Shown: positions 8,506-17,474 of the stretch, in pieces
How positions within the stretch are numbered: position 1 is the first letter of the stretch
Layout of the letters: the number at the start of each line of letters is the position of its first letter
Source: DASTBU01 sp035711845
Lineage (GTDB): Bacteria > Acidobacteriota > Vicinamibacteria > Vicinamibacterales > 2-12-FULL-66-21
Assembly: GCA_035711845.1 (NCBI GenBank)
Contig: DASTBU010000113.1
Coordinates: forward strand, 6,583 to 70,582
Direction of reading: 5' to 3'
Length of the DNA stretch: 64,000 bases
The notes under the pieces: generated by a model
What the model was told of the DNA's origin: nothing
What the model saw: only the letters and a program-made list of their open reading frames with translations
The model's database searches: none
Position numbers and translations under genes: made by a program

Positions 8506-10551
8506 CTATCCACCTGGTACCAGGACACGCCAGACCGCAACGTCTCCCCGGCGCGCCGCCGGCTGGAACAGCTCCCGTGCCTGATCGAACTGCGTGAGGC
8601 CGCCCGGATGCGCAGCGCGCTCGACCCGGTCGGCGTACACGTAATCGATGCCGAGCTCTTGGGCGATTCGCCAGGCGCTCATCGCATCGGTCGCCGCATA
8701 CATCGAGTGCACGCGCTCGCTCCGATTGCGGTACTCCGGAACGTTCAGCAGAGAAATCGGGAGCCCTGCGGCCATGCGCCGCTCGGCAAACGACGGAATC
8801 AAGCTCCACGTCTCACGCGTGCGCGCCAGCGCGTCCATCTGGACGACGGCATCCGGCGGCGTCTGCGTACGGATCCAGTCCAGAACGGCCTGCTCATGAG
8901 GCGAGATCTCCACCGTCCAGCGGAACCCCGGACCCATCCGACTATTGCCGACATCCTGTGCGTTCCAGTAATCGATCCCCGTTGTCGACAAGCCGAAGAG
9001 CGCCAGCACCCCGATGAGCCCGATCGCCCCGCGCGATCGGGCGCGCGAGACAGTGCCCGCGACGAGCACGATCAGCAGCACCTGCAGAATGTGTCCGGTC
9101 CGGAACCCAATCCAGGCTTCATCCACGTTCAGCCGCATTCCGAACATCGCCGCCGCGGTGACGCCGCATCCAATCGCGGCGGGCGTCAGGCGTGCTCTGT
9201 CCGGTCCACGGAGGGCGAACAGGAAGCCCGGCACCGCGGCGAGCAGGAGCGGTCCGAGTGAGAGGAGCATGGTGAGCAGCGGCTGGCGTGCCGCGGGCCC
9301 GGCGAATCCGACCCTGATGGCGCCGCCAGCGCCTTCGGCCACTTCGTTCATCATCGCCCAGACGAGCGCAACAACCATGGGTACGGTCGCCAGAAGGTGG
9401 AGGCCGACGAACCTGACGTTCAGCCTCCTGGATACCACATCGGCAATGACGCTCAGACCATAGACCATCGCGACGAGCGCACCGACGAAGGGATTGAAGG
9501 TCATCGCGCCAGCCAGACAGATGCCCACGAGCAGCACTGCGCTCGGAGCAAGCGAGGCGCCGGCCCTGGTGACACTGATGAGAGCAGGAATCGCCAGGGC
9601 CAGCGCCATCGAGTGCTGCGGGTTGTACCACAGGGCGCGTGCCAGCCCGTCGATTCTCAGCCCGCCGAACCGCCACGCGCTCAATGCATCGATGTTCAGG
9701 TCGGTTACACCCGAGAGCGGACGATCGCGGTGGTACAGATCGACCAGTGCGTACGTGCCTTCGAAGCTCGCGGCAAGCAGCCCGAATGCCACGGCTGCGA
9801 GCACGCATGACCCACGTGGCACGGCGGTCCACGCGAGCGCGAAAATGGAGGCCATGAACGTGAGCGCCGCAAAGAGCGCGGTCACTTTGAGCGCACTTTC
9901 CACCGCCAGCGGAAGCGCGCGCACAGCAGCGGCCGGCGGCTGAAAGTAGGTCCAGTAGTAGTGGAGTCGCTCGCCGTTGAGGTACGGATTGCGCGGCGGC
10001 ATGTCGCCCTTCACGAGTTCTGCGGTCAACGCCATGTGCCAGACGAAGTCTGCCGTAAAGTAGGCGCGGTAGAGCCGCGTACCGTCCGGGCGCTCGGCGC
10101 CCACGCGGGCGAATGGTGGAACGACGAGCACCGCGGTCAGGACGAGCAGAGCCGCGAGTGCCCGCGAATCTCCGCCGCGCCACTCCGGGAGCTGGTTCTT
10201 CGTATTTGTCAGCCTTCTCTGAAAGACAGAGCTGCGCTTACCGTGGCGGTGCGCAATCCAGCCGGCGGCGGCTGTCGCGGTCCACACGAGCAGGCCGACC
10301 GCAGGATCCATCCCGGCGCGGACCCCGATCCAGACCGCGATCGCGGTGAAGGCGTACCCAACGGCGGAGCCGCCGATAATCGCGATTGGATGGCGGCCGA
10401 AGAGCGCCATTCCGACCGGCCATCCCGTGGTACTCGCGAGGATCAGGAGCACGAAGTAGGCAGCACCTGCCAAACCTGCCAGTACCCAGGCAAGCATCGC
10501 GGTTGTCACAGCGACAATGGCCGCGAATCGACGCAGGGGGAATTCGTTCAT
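8506..10551 (-). CDS. Large polytopic membrane protein, GT-C-like
   Basis: The protein has 681 residues with many hydrophobic helices, an early loop ending in RAYFTADFVWHMALTAEL and LHYYWTYFQPP, and a soluble C-terminal part from about 560 (WIRTQTPPDAVVQMD) that ends with IDYVYADR. This layout is common in large uncharacterised bacterial membrane proteins related to GT-C glycosyltransferases. No certain catalytic residue can be assigned; the Asp in the first periplasmic loop is a candidate. It is translated with the flippase-like gene upstream (4-nt overlap), which suggests joint handling of a lipid-linked sugar. Confidence 0.65.
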   Translation of the reverse strand: MNEFPLRRFAAIVAVTTAMLAWVLAGLAGAAYFVLLILASTTGWPVGMALFGRHPIAIIGGSAVGYAFTAIAVWIGVRAGMDPAVGLLVWTATAAAGWIAHRHGKRSSVFQRRLTNTKNQLPEWRGGDSRALAALLVLTAVLVVPPFARVGAERPDGTRLYRAYFTADFVWHMALTAELVKGDMPPRNPYLNGERLHYYWTYFQPPAAAVRALPLAVESALKVTALFAALTFMASIFALAWTAVPRGSCVLAAVAFGLLAASFEGTYALVDLYHRDRPLSGVTDLNIDALSAWRFGGLRIDGLARALWYNPQHSMALALAIPALISVTRAGASLAPSAVLLVGICLAGAMTFNPFVGALVAMVYGLSVIADVVSRRLNVRFVGLHLLATVPMVVALVWAMMNEVAEGAGGAIRVGFAGPAARQPLLTMLLSLGPLLLAAVPGFLFALRGPDRARLTPAAIGCGVTAAAMFGMRLNVDEAWIGFRTGHILQVLLIVLVAGTVSRARSRGAIGLIGVLALFGLSTTGIDYWNAQDVGNSRMGPGFRWTVEISPHEQAVLDWIRTQTPPDAVVQMDALARTRETWSLIPSFAERRMAAGLPISLLNVPEYRNRSERVHSMYAATDAMSAWRIAQELGIDYVYADRVERAAHPGGLTQFDQARELFQPAARRGDVAVWRVLVPGG

Positions 10552-11525
10552 GCGGATCCACAGAGGTCATCATCGCGACGCGTGGGAGGACCGGTCGCAT
10601 AGAGCAGCGCCCCTGGAAGGTTGCCCACTACACCGAGCGCCAGAAAGAGGACAGACAGCGTGAATGCAGCCGCCGGTTCGATACCAACTGCGCCGAACAT
10701 CCAAACGAATGCCGCCTGGCTCGTCCCGATGCCGTTGACCGTGATCGGCAACAGCATGATCAACAGAATGAGGGGCACGAATGCAAAATACATGGTGAGA
10801 TCCGCGCGAATGGTGAGCGCCAGGCCGAGCGTCCAGGCTTCCAATACACGTAGCATTTGAACGACGATCGACGCGGCCAGGACAGCCGCGAGGCGGCGTC
10901 GATGTGTGCGGTGGCGCTGGATGGCTGCAATCAGATCGGCAGCGAGGGTACGCAGCCGTGCGCTCGGTACCACGCGCGCCACACGGTGCGCTGCGGCCGC
11001 TGCACGGTCACTGAAGATCCAGGCAGCGCCGGCGCCGGCGACCGCAGCTGTAAACGCGAATGCCCAGACGATCACATGCTCCGTCGTCAGTTTCCGGCCG
11101 AGCACCAATCCCATCGCCGCGAGCACGAGGAGGCCGATCACGCCGAGCAGGCGATCCAGCAGCACCGACGCGGCGGCTTCTCCCGCAGGCACACCGAGCC
11201 GTGTCGTACCGACGGCGCGAATCGCGTCTCCGCCGATGCTGGCGGGCAGAAACGTGCCGAGAAAAGTGCTCACGAAGAACAAGCGCATCGCAGGGCCGAG
11301 CGCGGGTCGCCGCACGGCGTCGATCACGCCGAGCAACGCAACCCATCGCCACCCCATGAGGGCGCGATCGATCATGACCAGCGCGACTGCCGCTACGAGA
11401 GGGGCAGGGCGAGCCTGATCGACCGCTCGGAGGATTGAACGCGCGTCGGTTTGACTCAGCACGACGGCGGTCAGTCCGATGGCGACGGCCGCACGCACCA
11501 CTCGAGACAGGAAGATCACGCGCAC
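10548..11525 (-). CDS. UPF0104 / LPG-synthase-TM family membrane protein
   Basis: This 325-residue protein has about eight predicted membrane helices and the family landmarks GWRWVALL near residue 55 and FLGTFLPASIGGDAIR near 93. Members include the membrane (flippase) part of lysylphosphatidylglycerol synthase and proteins found beside glycan clusters. Lipid flipping is therefore the best guess, not proven. It starts with GTG and shares a short divergent promoter region with the GT-C gene on the other strand. A paralogue lies at 22034-23089. Confidence 0.8.
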   Translation of the reverse strand: MRVIFLSRVVRAAVAIGLTAVVLSQTDARSILRAVDQARPAPLVAAVALVMIDRALMGWRWVALLGVIDAVRRPALGPAMRLFFVSTFLGTFLPASIGGDAIRAVGTTRLGVPAGEAAASVLLDRLLGVIGLLVLAAMGLVLGRKLTTEHVIVWAFAFTAAVAGAGAAWIFSDRAAAAAHRVARVVPSARLRTLAADLIAAIQRHRTHRRRLAAVLAASIVVQMLRVLEAWTLGLALTIRADLTMYFAFVPLILLIMLLPITVNGIGTSQAAFVWMFGAVGIEPAAAFTLSVLFLALGVVGNLPGALLYATGPPTRRDDDLCGSA

Positions 11526-11576
11526 GGTGCCGTATCGCGCCCCGAACCAGCAGGAGCTGAGGTCACTGAGCGACCA

Positions 11577-11584
11577 GTATAATA
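11577..11584. promoter_or_regulatory. Symmetrical -10 element between divergent genes
   Basis: TATAAT at 11578-11583 lies in the near-symmetrical sequence GTATAATAC, which reads GTATTATAC on the other strand. It could serve transcription both ways. No good -35 is present at 17 nt on either side. For the plus-strand GT-C gene, the start site would lie only a few bases before the ATG at 11594, giving a nearly leaderless mRNA unless translation begins at the ATG at 11618. Confidence 0.45.
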
Positions 11585-11593
11585 CCCAGTTGT

Positions 11594-13150
11594 ATGCAGC
11601 GTCGTGTGTCAGTGCGAATGAACCCGGCGCTCGTCGGCATCCTGCTGCTCGGTCTCGTCCTACGCCTCCTCTTCATTACAGCGCCGCTCCTCGACGCTCA
11701 TCGCTGGCGGCAAATCGACACGGCCACGATGGCCCGCTATTTCTACCAGGACTCGCTGAATCCGCTGTATCCCCAGGTCAACTGGGGAGGTCCTGAGGGC
11801 TATGTCGAAAGCGAGTTTCCACTGGTGCCCTGGATTGCGGCCCTGTTGTACTACGCCTTCGGTCCTGACGACGTCTGGGGGCGTGTGACGAGCGTCGCGT
11901 TTTCTATCGGCTTGATCCTGTCCCTTTACTATCTCGTCGCGGAGATCAGAGGCCGTCCGGCGGGGCGTGCGGCGGCGCTGCTCGTGGCCGTCTCACCCGG
12001 CGCGGTTTACTACGGGCGGACATTCATGCCCGATACGGCGATGCTGTTCTTTTCCGTCGCAGCGGTGCTCGGCGTCGTCCGATATCTGCAGACGGACAGC
12101 CGCCGCGCCCTGATGTGGGGAAGTGCGGCGCTGGCCCTGGCGATTCTCGTTAAGTTGCCGGCGATCCTGATACTGGCTCCCATTGCGGCAGCAGCCGCGC
12201 AAGCCCGTGGACGCACAATGCTCGCGGACCGCCGCCTGGGGCTCGCCGTCGGCGTTGCTCTATTGGCGGCCGCGGCCTGGTACATCCACGCGTATTTCAT
12301 CTTCCGGGAGACCGGCCTGACATTCGGGATTATCGCGCATCCGGCACGCACCTATCCACCTGTGATCGCGCCCGGTCCATGGCCCGACGTGTTCTCGAAG
12401 TGGAGTTCGGTCTCGCTGCTGACCGACATCGAATTCTATCGTCAACTGTTGCACCGTCTCGTGCGGCTTCATCTCACGCCGATCGGATTGGCCGTGGCGC
12501 TGGTGGGCCTGCTGACATGGCGGGGGAAATGGAGCATGGTGCCCGGCGGCTGGCTGATCGCAGTCGTGGCATTCATTCTGGTTGCGGGCGAGGGCAACAT
12601 TGCGCACGACTACTACCAGCTTCCCCTCGTGGTAATTGGAGCGATGTACTTCGGAGCCGTCGCGGCTCCGCTGTTCGACCGGGACTGGATCCGCGTGCGA
12701 ATCGGCGCAGGCTGGTGGGCGCCCGTCGCCGTGGGCGGCATCGTACTGGCAATGGCGCTGCTGATGTTCTTCGAAAGTGGTGTGATCCGGACCCACTTCC
12801 GTGCAGGTCGCCTTGACACGGACATGTTACGGGCCGGCCAGGCGGTCGATCGGGCTGTGGGCAATCCCAAGGCGCTCCTCGTCGTCGTCGATGATTATGG
12901 TGTCACCTCACCGGTGCTGCTCTACCTCGCGAACCGGCGCGGCTGGAGTTTTGGCCCGAGAGATCTTGCGCCGTCGACGCTCGAGTGGCTTCGTCGGTTC
13001 GGGGCCGACTACTTCGTCACGACGGACTGGTCGGACCTGCAGAAGGACAACGGCGACCTGTCGAATTATCTGTCGCGGTACCGACCGATTCCGCTCCCGG
13101 GCGGACCGGCCGGCACCCTCCTGTTCGACTTGAGGCAGACCTCGGAATAG
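11594..13150 (+). CDS. ArnT/PMT-like GT-C glycosyltransferase
   Basis: This 518-residue membrane protein begins with a helix and then the first extracytoplasmic loop LLDAHRWRQIDTATMARYF. Its acidic residues (Asp34, Asp42) are where GT39/GT83 enzymes keep their catalytic or metal-binding Asp. SVAFSIGLILSLYYLVAEI and VYYGRTFMPDTAMLFFSVAA are typical of PMT_2 proteins. It should transfer a sugar from a polyprenyl-phosphate donor on the outer side of the membrane. The donor could be made by the DPM1-like GT2 at 7790-8494. An internal ATG at 11618 is an alternative start and would remove a basic N-terminal segment. Confidence 0.8.
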   Translation: MQRRVSVRMNPALVGILLLGLVLRLLFITAPLLDAHRWRQIDTATMARYFYQDSLNPLYPQVNWGGPEGYVESEFPLVPWIAALLYYAFGPDDVWGRVTSVAFSIGLILSLYYLVAEIRGRPAGRAAALLVAVSPGAVYYGRTFMPDTAMLFFSVAAVLGVVRYLQTDSRRALMWGSAALALAILVKLPAILILAPIAAAAAQARGRTMLADRRLGLAVGVALLAAAAWYIHAYFIFRETGLTFGIIAHPARTYPPVIAPGPWPDVFSKWSSVSLLTDIEFYRQLLHRLVRLHLTPIGLAVALVGLLTWRGKWSMVPGGWLIAVVAFILVAGEGNIAHDYYQLPLVVIGAMYFGAVAAPLFDRDWIRVRIGAGWWAPVAVGGIVLAMALLMFFESGVIRTHFRAGRLDTDMLRAGQAVDRAVGNPKALLVVVDDYGVTSPVLLYLANRRGWSFGPRDLAPSTLEWLRRFGADYFVTTDWSDLQKDNGDLSNYLSRYRPIPLPGGPAGTLLFDLRQTSE

Positions 13151-14314
13151 TCAGTTGCAGGTCGGTCGTGGCTGGTAGGTACGGGCATGTGGCGTGGGGC
13201 CATAGATGCCCCACACGAGATCGAGCACGCGATCGGTCGCATCGTACGCGCGGCCAATATCTACGCCGATCCATTGCTTTCCGTCGTGCCACGCCAGGAA
13301 ATCGACGCTTTTTTCTGGGCCGCCGCGCTTCATGTTCCAGGCGAGATTCATGCCGCCGCAGATGCCGGTCTCGATAATCCGATCGCGCAGGAACTCCATA
13401 TTCGCCTTGCGCCGCGAGACGCTCACGCCGGCGACCAGGTACTCGGGATACTTGCTTTCGACACAGGCCACGACAGCCGGTCCGTTGCTGGGATAGGGCT
13501 TGCAGCGATTCGTTCCAGGGTTTGGATTCCCGCCGCCCGGATTGTCCCCACCGCCCCCACTCTTCGAGGAGAGAAAGGCCTGCGTCGGCATCCATTCGCC
13601 CGTGATTTCGGCATCGGCGGCACGGGCCCGCCAGAAATGCCGGTCGTCGAGCGAGAGGTCCCGGTCAGCCGTCCACGCTGTCTCGCCCGGACCTTCCGCA
13701 ACGGTGCCTTGGCTGACCACCTGCCCAAACGCCTGATCCATGGCAATCTGAAAGGAATACTTGAGGGGGCCCACTGCCTGATTCCGGTCTGCGTTGCGGA
13801 CCCTCAGGGTCGGGCGGCGTGCCGCTACGCGTGCGTTGTTGATGGGCGCGAGCGCAACAGGTTTTCCAAGCGACGCGCGCGGCAGGACCTCGAATTGAGC
13901 AGTCGCAAAGGGGCCGGTGTTCGCGCCGTCTTCGGCCCGGACCCGCCAGTAATAGGTGCGCGCGAGCTCGAGCCGGTCCAGTTGGACGCTCGTCCGGCCC
14001 TGCCCGGGTTGAATGCCACTGCGGGCGAAGACTTTCGTGCCGAAGTTGCTGTCGACCGCGACCTCGAACTTGTAAGACAAAGGTCGCACGCCTGTTGAGC
14101 TCGCGTTTTCGATAACGAGCCGTACGGGTTGCTGGGATTCACGGACCCTGGACCCCTGAGCGGGCTCCAGCAGCCTCGCCGAGGTGATTTCCACACCGGC
14201 GATGGGCCCGGCGACCGATGGGCTGAGCGGACTGGAACTCTTCTCGGCCTCGCATGCGCTCGCCAAAAGCAGGCCGAAGACGAGAGCGACGAAGTGGAAA
14301 GTGTTGGTATTCAT
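13151..14314 (-). CDS. Lipoprotein with two Fn3-like domains and a shared C-terminal domain
   Basis: Residues 1-21 form a lipoprotein signal (FGLLLASAC). Two beta-sandwich repeats follow; each contains YYWRVRAED or HFWRARAAD, the tryptophan motif of fibronectin III-like modules. A Gly/Asn/Pro-rich linker leads to a 115-residue C-terminal domain with paired Cys, VSVSRRKANMEFLRDRII and GGPEKSVDFLAW. That domain recurs in the lipoprotein at 16384-17193, and both proteins end in P-x-Cys-x-Asn or close to it. I do not recognise the domain. The gene lies downstream of the GMC oxidoreductase on the same strand, so a role in binding its substrate or partner on the cell surface is an inference. ATG 14314 is chosen because the signal peptide starts there. 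Confidence 0.6.
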   Translation of the reverse strand: MNTNTFHFVALVFGLLLASACEAEKSSSPLSPSVAGPIAGVEITSARLLEPAQGSRVRESQQPVRLVIENASSTGVRPLSYKFEVAVDSNFGTKVFARSGIQPGQGRTSVQLDRLELARTYYWRVRAEDGANTGPFATAQFEVLPRASLGKPVALAPINNARVAARRPTLRVRNADRNQAVGPLKYSFQIAMDQAFGQVVSQGTVAEGPGETAWTADRDLSLDDRHFWRARAADAEITGEWMPTQAFLSSKSGGGGDNPGGGNPNPGTNRCKPYPSNGPAVVACVESKYPEYLVAGVSVSRRKANMEFLRDRIIETGICGGMNLAWNMKRGGPEKSVDFLAWHDGKQWIGVDIGRAYDATDRVLDLVWGIYGPTPHARTYQPRPTCN

Positions 14315-14374
14315 GGGAACCCCAGGTGTAAGACACATGTCCCACTATAGATTTTCGGTCGATGGCCGGGCCGG

Positions 14375-16027
14375 CTATAGAGACCGTGCGGGGAGAGCCT
14401 CAGCGTAAGCCAGGCCCGAATTGGTGTCAAAGGGCACCCTCCGCGCTGCCGGGGCAGTAGAGGTCAGATGGTCTCCAAGGCGGAGCGTCAACGCCGCCAG
14501 CGTCAGAGTCGGGTTGGCGCTCGAGCCCCCTGGAAATGTGGACGTAGACGCGACGTAGAGGTTCTCGAGCTCGTGGTAGCGCAGGTTCGCGTCTACGCAG
14601 CCATGCTCGGTCGTTCCCATTCGGGTGGCCCCAAGCCAGTGGTAGCTGCCGGAGAACGTACTGAGGTGCTTCACTTCCGCGCGCGGCAGGCGCTGTCGCA
14701 CAGTGGCCACGGTCCGCTCGATGCAGTCGCCGAAATAGGATGGATACCGGTGAACAATCCGCGGAATTGCCTGACCCGATTCGGTTATCCGCTCCACCGT
14801 GACGGTATGCGCGGCCAGTGGCTGCGTCTCGACGGCGAACCAGATGACGAGGGTCGATCCCCACTCACGAGCGAAGTGCTGTCGCACCGACCCTCCCTCG
14901 TCGGCACGCCGTTCGATGGCGATCCGCAGCAGATCCCGCACGACGACGTCGCGCGTCATCTCGCCCCGGTTCAAGGACAGCGCGCTCGGCTTGATTTCAC
15001 CCAGCATTGACACCGGCAGATCCGGGGCGATCCGATCGAAGAAGGAGACCAGCATGCCGGTCTGCGCACTGTCGGCGTAGCCCGGACGGGTGTCGAGCCC
15101 GCTCCCATAGATCGCGAGCTCGAAAACGGGATGGTCCATGTAGTAGCGACCGAGGCTCGGCAGCTTGGGGACATCGGGCGAGCGCTGCAGGAGCAGGCAT
15201 GTGTCGATGCCATTGCACGCCATGACGAATTGCCGTGCGTGAATGCGGTGTCGGCCACCCTGGGCATCTACGCAGGTCACTCCGGTCACACGACCCGCAG
15301 CGCAATGCAGCTCCACGGCCAGCCAGCCCGTCTGCAGCTCGATGCGATCCTGAATCGCCGGATACACGGTATTGAGAGCGGTGCCCTTCGAGTCGATTGG
15401 ACACAGGTGACATTCGTTGGTTGCACAACATTGTGGGCGGCCGCCGATCTCGCGGGAGGGCCGTACCGTTGGCACCTGGGTGACGCTGCCTTTCCCGAAG
15501 ATTGCTTCGCAGGCGCGGTCCGAGGGACTCAACCGGTGCGGTGGCAGGGGATAGTCGAAGTGGCCGTGAAACGGCGGACGCTCAGAGTTTCCGCTGACGC
15601 CCAGCCGGTTCTCCGCTTCCAGATAATAGGGCTCCAAGTCCGCGTAGGACATCGGCCAGTGTCGGTCGGCGCCGCCAAAAGCGTCGCGGGCGAAATGCGA
15701 CGGATGCATGCGCGGAACGTTGCCGAAAAAGATGTTCGTGCAGCCACCGAGGTTGTAGACGGGCCAGAAGACGTACTGGTCATCCCAGCGAGTACGCGGT
15801 CCGGAGGGCGGTGGCTCATGCCGGAATTTCTGCGGGCTGCGATTGAAGGGGAGGGGGTCATCGTGCGAACCCTGCTTCCTGCGCTCTGCGAATGGCATCG
15901 CCGTGCCGCGCTCGATCAGGAGAACCCGTCGCCCCCGCGCCAGCGCCCGCTCGCCGAGCAGCATACCGGCTATGCCGCCTCCGAGGATGCAGAGGTCTGC
16001 CTGCCGCTCACTCCGCAAGGAGGCCAT
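14375..16027 (-). CDS. GMC-family FAD oxidoreductase
   Basis: The 550-residue protein starts with an FAD-binding Rossmann motif, CILGGGIAGMLL, followed by LLIERG. A Cys-rich segment CCATNECHLCP lies around residue 200. The C-terminal GMC motif is complete: SGSYHWLGATRMG with the likely catalytic His, then TFPGGSSANPTLT. It should oxidise an alcohol or sugar hydroxyl. It has no signal peptide, but its start overlaps the end of a small protein with a Tat-like signal, the arrangement seen for FAD-dependent gluconate and glucose dehydrogenases, where the small subunit carries the large one across the membrane. Substrate and electron acceptor are unknown. Confidence 0.85.
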   Translation of the reverse strand: MASLRSERQADLCILGGGIAGMLLGERALARGRRVLLIERGTAMPFAERRKQGSHDDPLPFNRSPQKFRHEPPPSGPRTRWDDQYVFWPVYNLGGCTNIFFGNVPRMHPSHFARDAFGGADRHWPMSYADLEPYYLEAENRLGVSGNSERPPFHGHFDYPLPPHRLSPSDRACEAIFGKGSVTQVPTVRPSREIGGRPQCCATNECHLCPIDSKGTALNTVYPAIQDRIELQTGWLAVELHCAAGRVTGVTCVDAQGGRHRIHARQFVMACNGIDTCLLLQRSPDVPKLPSLGRYYMDHPVFELAIYGSGLDTRPGYADSAQTGMLVSFFDRIAPDLPVSMLGEIKPSALSLNRGEMTRDVVVRDLLRIAIERRADEGGSVRQHFAREWGSTLVIWFAVETQPLAAHTVTVERITESGQAIPRIVHRYPSYFGDCIERTVATVRQRLPRAEVKHLSTFSGSYHWLGATRMGTTEHGCVDANLRYHELENLYVASTSTFPGGSSANPTLTLAALTLRLGDHLTSTAPAARRVPFDTNSGLAYAEALPARSL

Positions 16028-16331
16028 CGCAAACACTGCGCCGATCGGGGAGCGCTGGATACCCGACGAAGGCGAACGTCCGGCTTCGATCGGCGATCAA
16101 GTGGAAGGTGAGATCTACCGCACGCGCCGTGCGCTCGCCACCCGGCCGCTCCAGCCCGTCGCGCAGTTCGCGCAGCGCGTCCGGCGCCAAGCGCTCGAGC
16201 CAGACCAGTTCCGAGGCCGACAGATCCAGGATTCGCACGATCGCCTGCCGATCGGGTTCGAGGCGCTGACACCCCCATAACGGTGCCAACACGGCACCCC
16301 CGAGGAGTGTGGCGAACCGACGGCGATGCAT
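16008..16331 (-). CDS. Small Tat-signal lipoprotein, likely partner of the GMC enzyme
   Basis: This 107-residue protein begins MHRRRFATLLGG, a good twin-arginine motif (RR-x-F), and has a possible lipobox ending in LWGC. The rest is a small helical domain (ASELVWLERLAPDALREL). It resembles in size and position the gamma subunits (gluconate 2-dehydrogenase subunit 3 type) that escort FAD subunits through Tat. The 3' end overlaps the GMC start by 20 nt. Identification as an escort subunit is by context and signal, not by a clear sequence match. Confidence 0.6.
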   Translation of the reverse strand: MHRRRFATLLGGAVLAPLWGCQRLEPDRQAIVRILDLSASELVWLERLAPDALRELRDGLERPGGERTARAVDLTFHLIADRSRTFAFVGYPALPDRRSVCDGLLAE

Positions 16332-16383
16332 AGGAAACCCCGGACGACGCGACGAGGCTGCGCAGCCGCGTCGCGTCGGAGCC

Positions 16384-17193
16384 TCAGTTAAGACAGGGTT
16401 CGGGATTCGGCAGGGGATCGAAGAATGCACGCGGCGCGTGCATGTGCCAGCCGAGTCTCAGGGTTTTTGACGTGTCGTCGTAGCCGCCAGCAATGTCGAC
16501 ACCCCACGTCTTGCCTCCGGTTTTGTACGCCAGAAAGTCGTAGCTGTGTTCCGGACCACCTCGCTTGAGGTTGCGGCCCATCCGATGGCCGACACACAGG
16601 CCGACTTCGATGATGCGGTCCCGCAGGAAAGCCATGTCCTCTTTGCGCTTGCTGAGGCTCACGCCCCGTTTGGTTCGGTCCGGATAGCTTCGCTCGACGA
16701 ACTTGACGATTTGGAAAGGGTCCCTCGGGTACGGTCCGGGCGGCAGCAGCGACGGTGGCGCGACCATCTTGAAGGTCACCAACTCGGACCAGGGACCGTG
16801 TCGGCTCCCCATCTCCGCGCGCGTTCGCCACCGGAAGGTGCCCTGCGCGAGCGCCCGTGGAGGTTCCCAGCTGGTCCTGCCACCGCCGGCGGCGTTCAGT
16901 CCGCTCTGCACGGGTTCACCGTTTTCCTTCTGGACCTCGAACCGATACACCAGAGCGGGTGTTTCGCCGAACAGGGCCTGTGAATTCGTCACCGTAAACG
17001 GAGGACTGGCATCATTGACCTCTGCGCCGCTTGCGGGCGAAATCGGTCCAGGCGCCGTGACCTTGAGGGTGCTGCCGTCGGCCGCGGCGGCGGCAGGGTC
17101 CGGGGACAGCGGTGTGGGACTGTCGTTCGCGCACGCCACGGCAACCGTCAGGGCTGCCGCTGCGCCCATCGTACACAGCATTCGTATAGACAT
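16384..17193 (-). CDS. Lipoprotein with one Fn3-like domain and a shared C-terminal domain
   Basis: This 269-residue protein has a lipoprotein signal ending in VAVAC. One beta-sandwich domain (YRFEVQKENG, then FRWRTRAEMG) follows. The C-terminal domain of about 105 residues carries VSLSKRKEDMAFLRDRII, LKRGGPEHSYDFLAY and GVDIAGGYDDT. It is clearly the same domain as in the lipoprotein at 13151-14314, but here with one upstream beta domain instead of two. It is the first gene of the minus-strand block with the small Tat protein and the GMC enzyme. The start is the ATG before the signal peptide. Confidence 0.6.
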   Translation of the reverse strand: MSIRMLCTMGAAAALTVAVACANDSPTPLSPDPAAAAADGSTLKVTAPGPISPASGAEVNDASPPFTVTNSQALFGETPALVYRFEVQKENGEPVQSGLNAAGGGRTSWEPPRALAQGTFRWRTRAEMGSRHGPWSELVTFKMVAPPSLLPPGPYPRDPFQIVKFVERSYPDRTKRGVSLSKRKEDMAFLRDRIIEVGLCVGHRMGRNLKRGGPEHSYDFLAYKTGGKTWGVDIAGGYDDTSKTLRLGWHMHAPRAFFDPLPNPEPCLN

Positions 17194-17474
17194 CGAACGT
17201 TTCTCCGAAATAGCCAAACCGGATCGAGCATCTGCGCCGGGGAGGCGTACGCATTTAACCATCGTGCTCGCCGCTGGGCAGGCGAAACGCGACGTGCGGG
17301 GATAGCGGGAAGCTTACGGGCACCGTGAACGCTTGTCAAGCGCCCTGCGCGCGAATCCCTCTGGAGGGAGGGTATTCGCCGGGCACCCGGTTCGGCGCGT
17401 GCTATCATGCTCGCGCTTTTCCGCAGCGCTAACCCCAATTACTGAATCCTGAATTCGAGGAGAGAACATACGTG

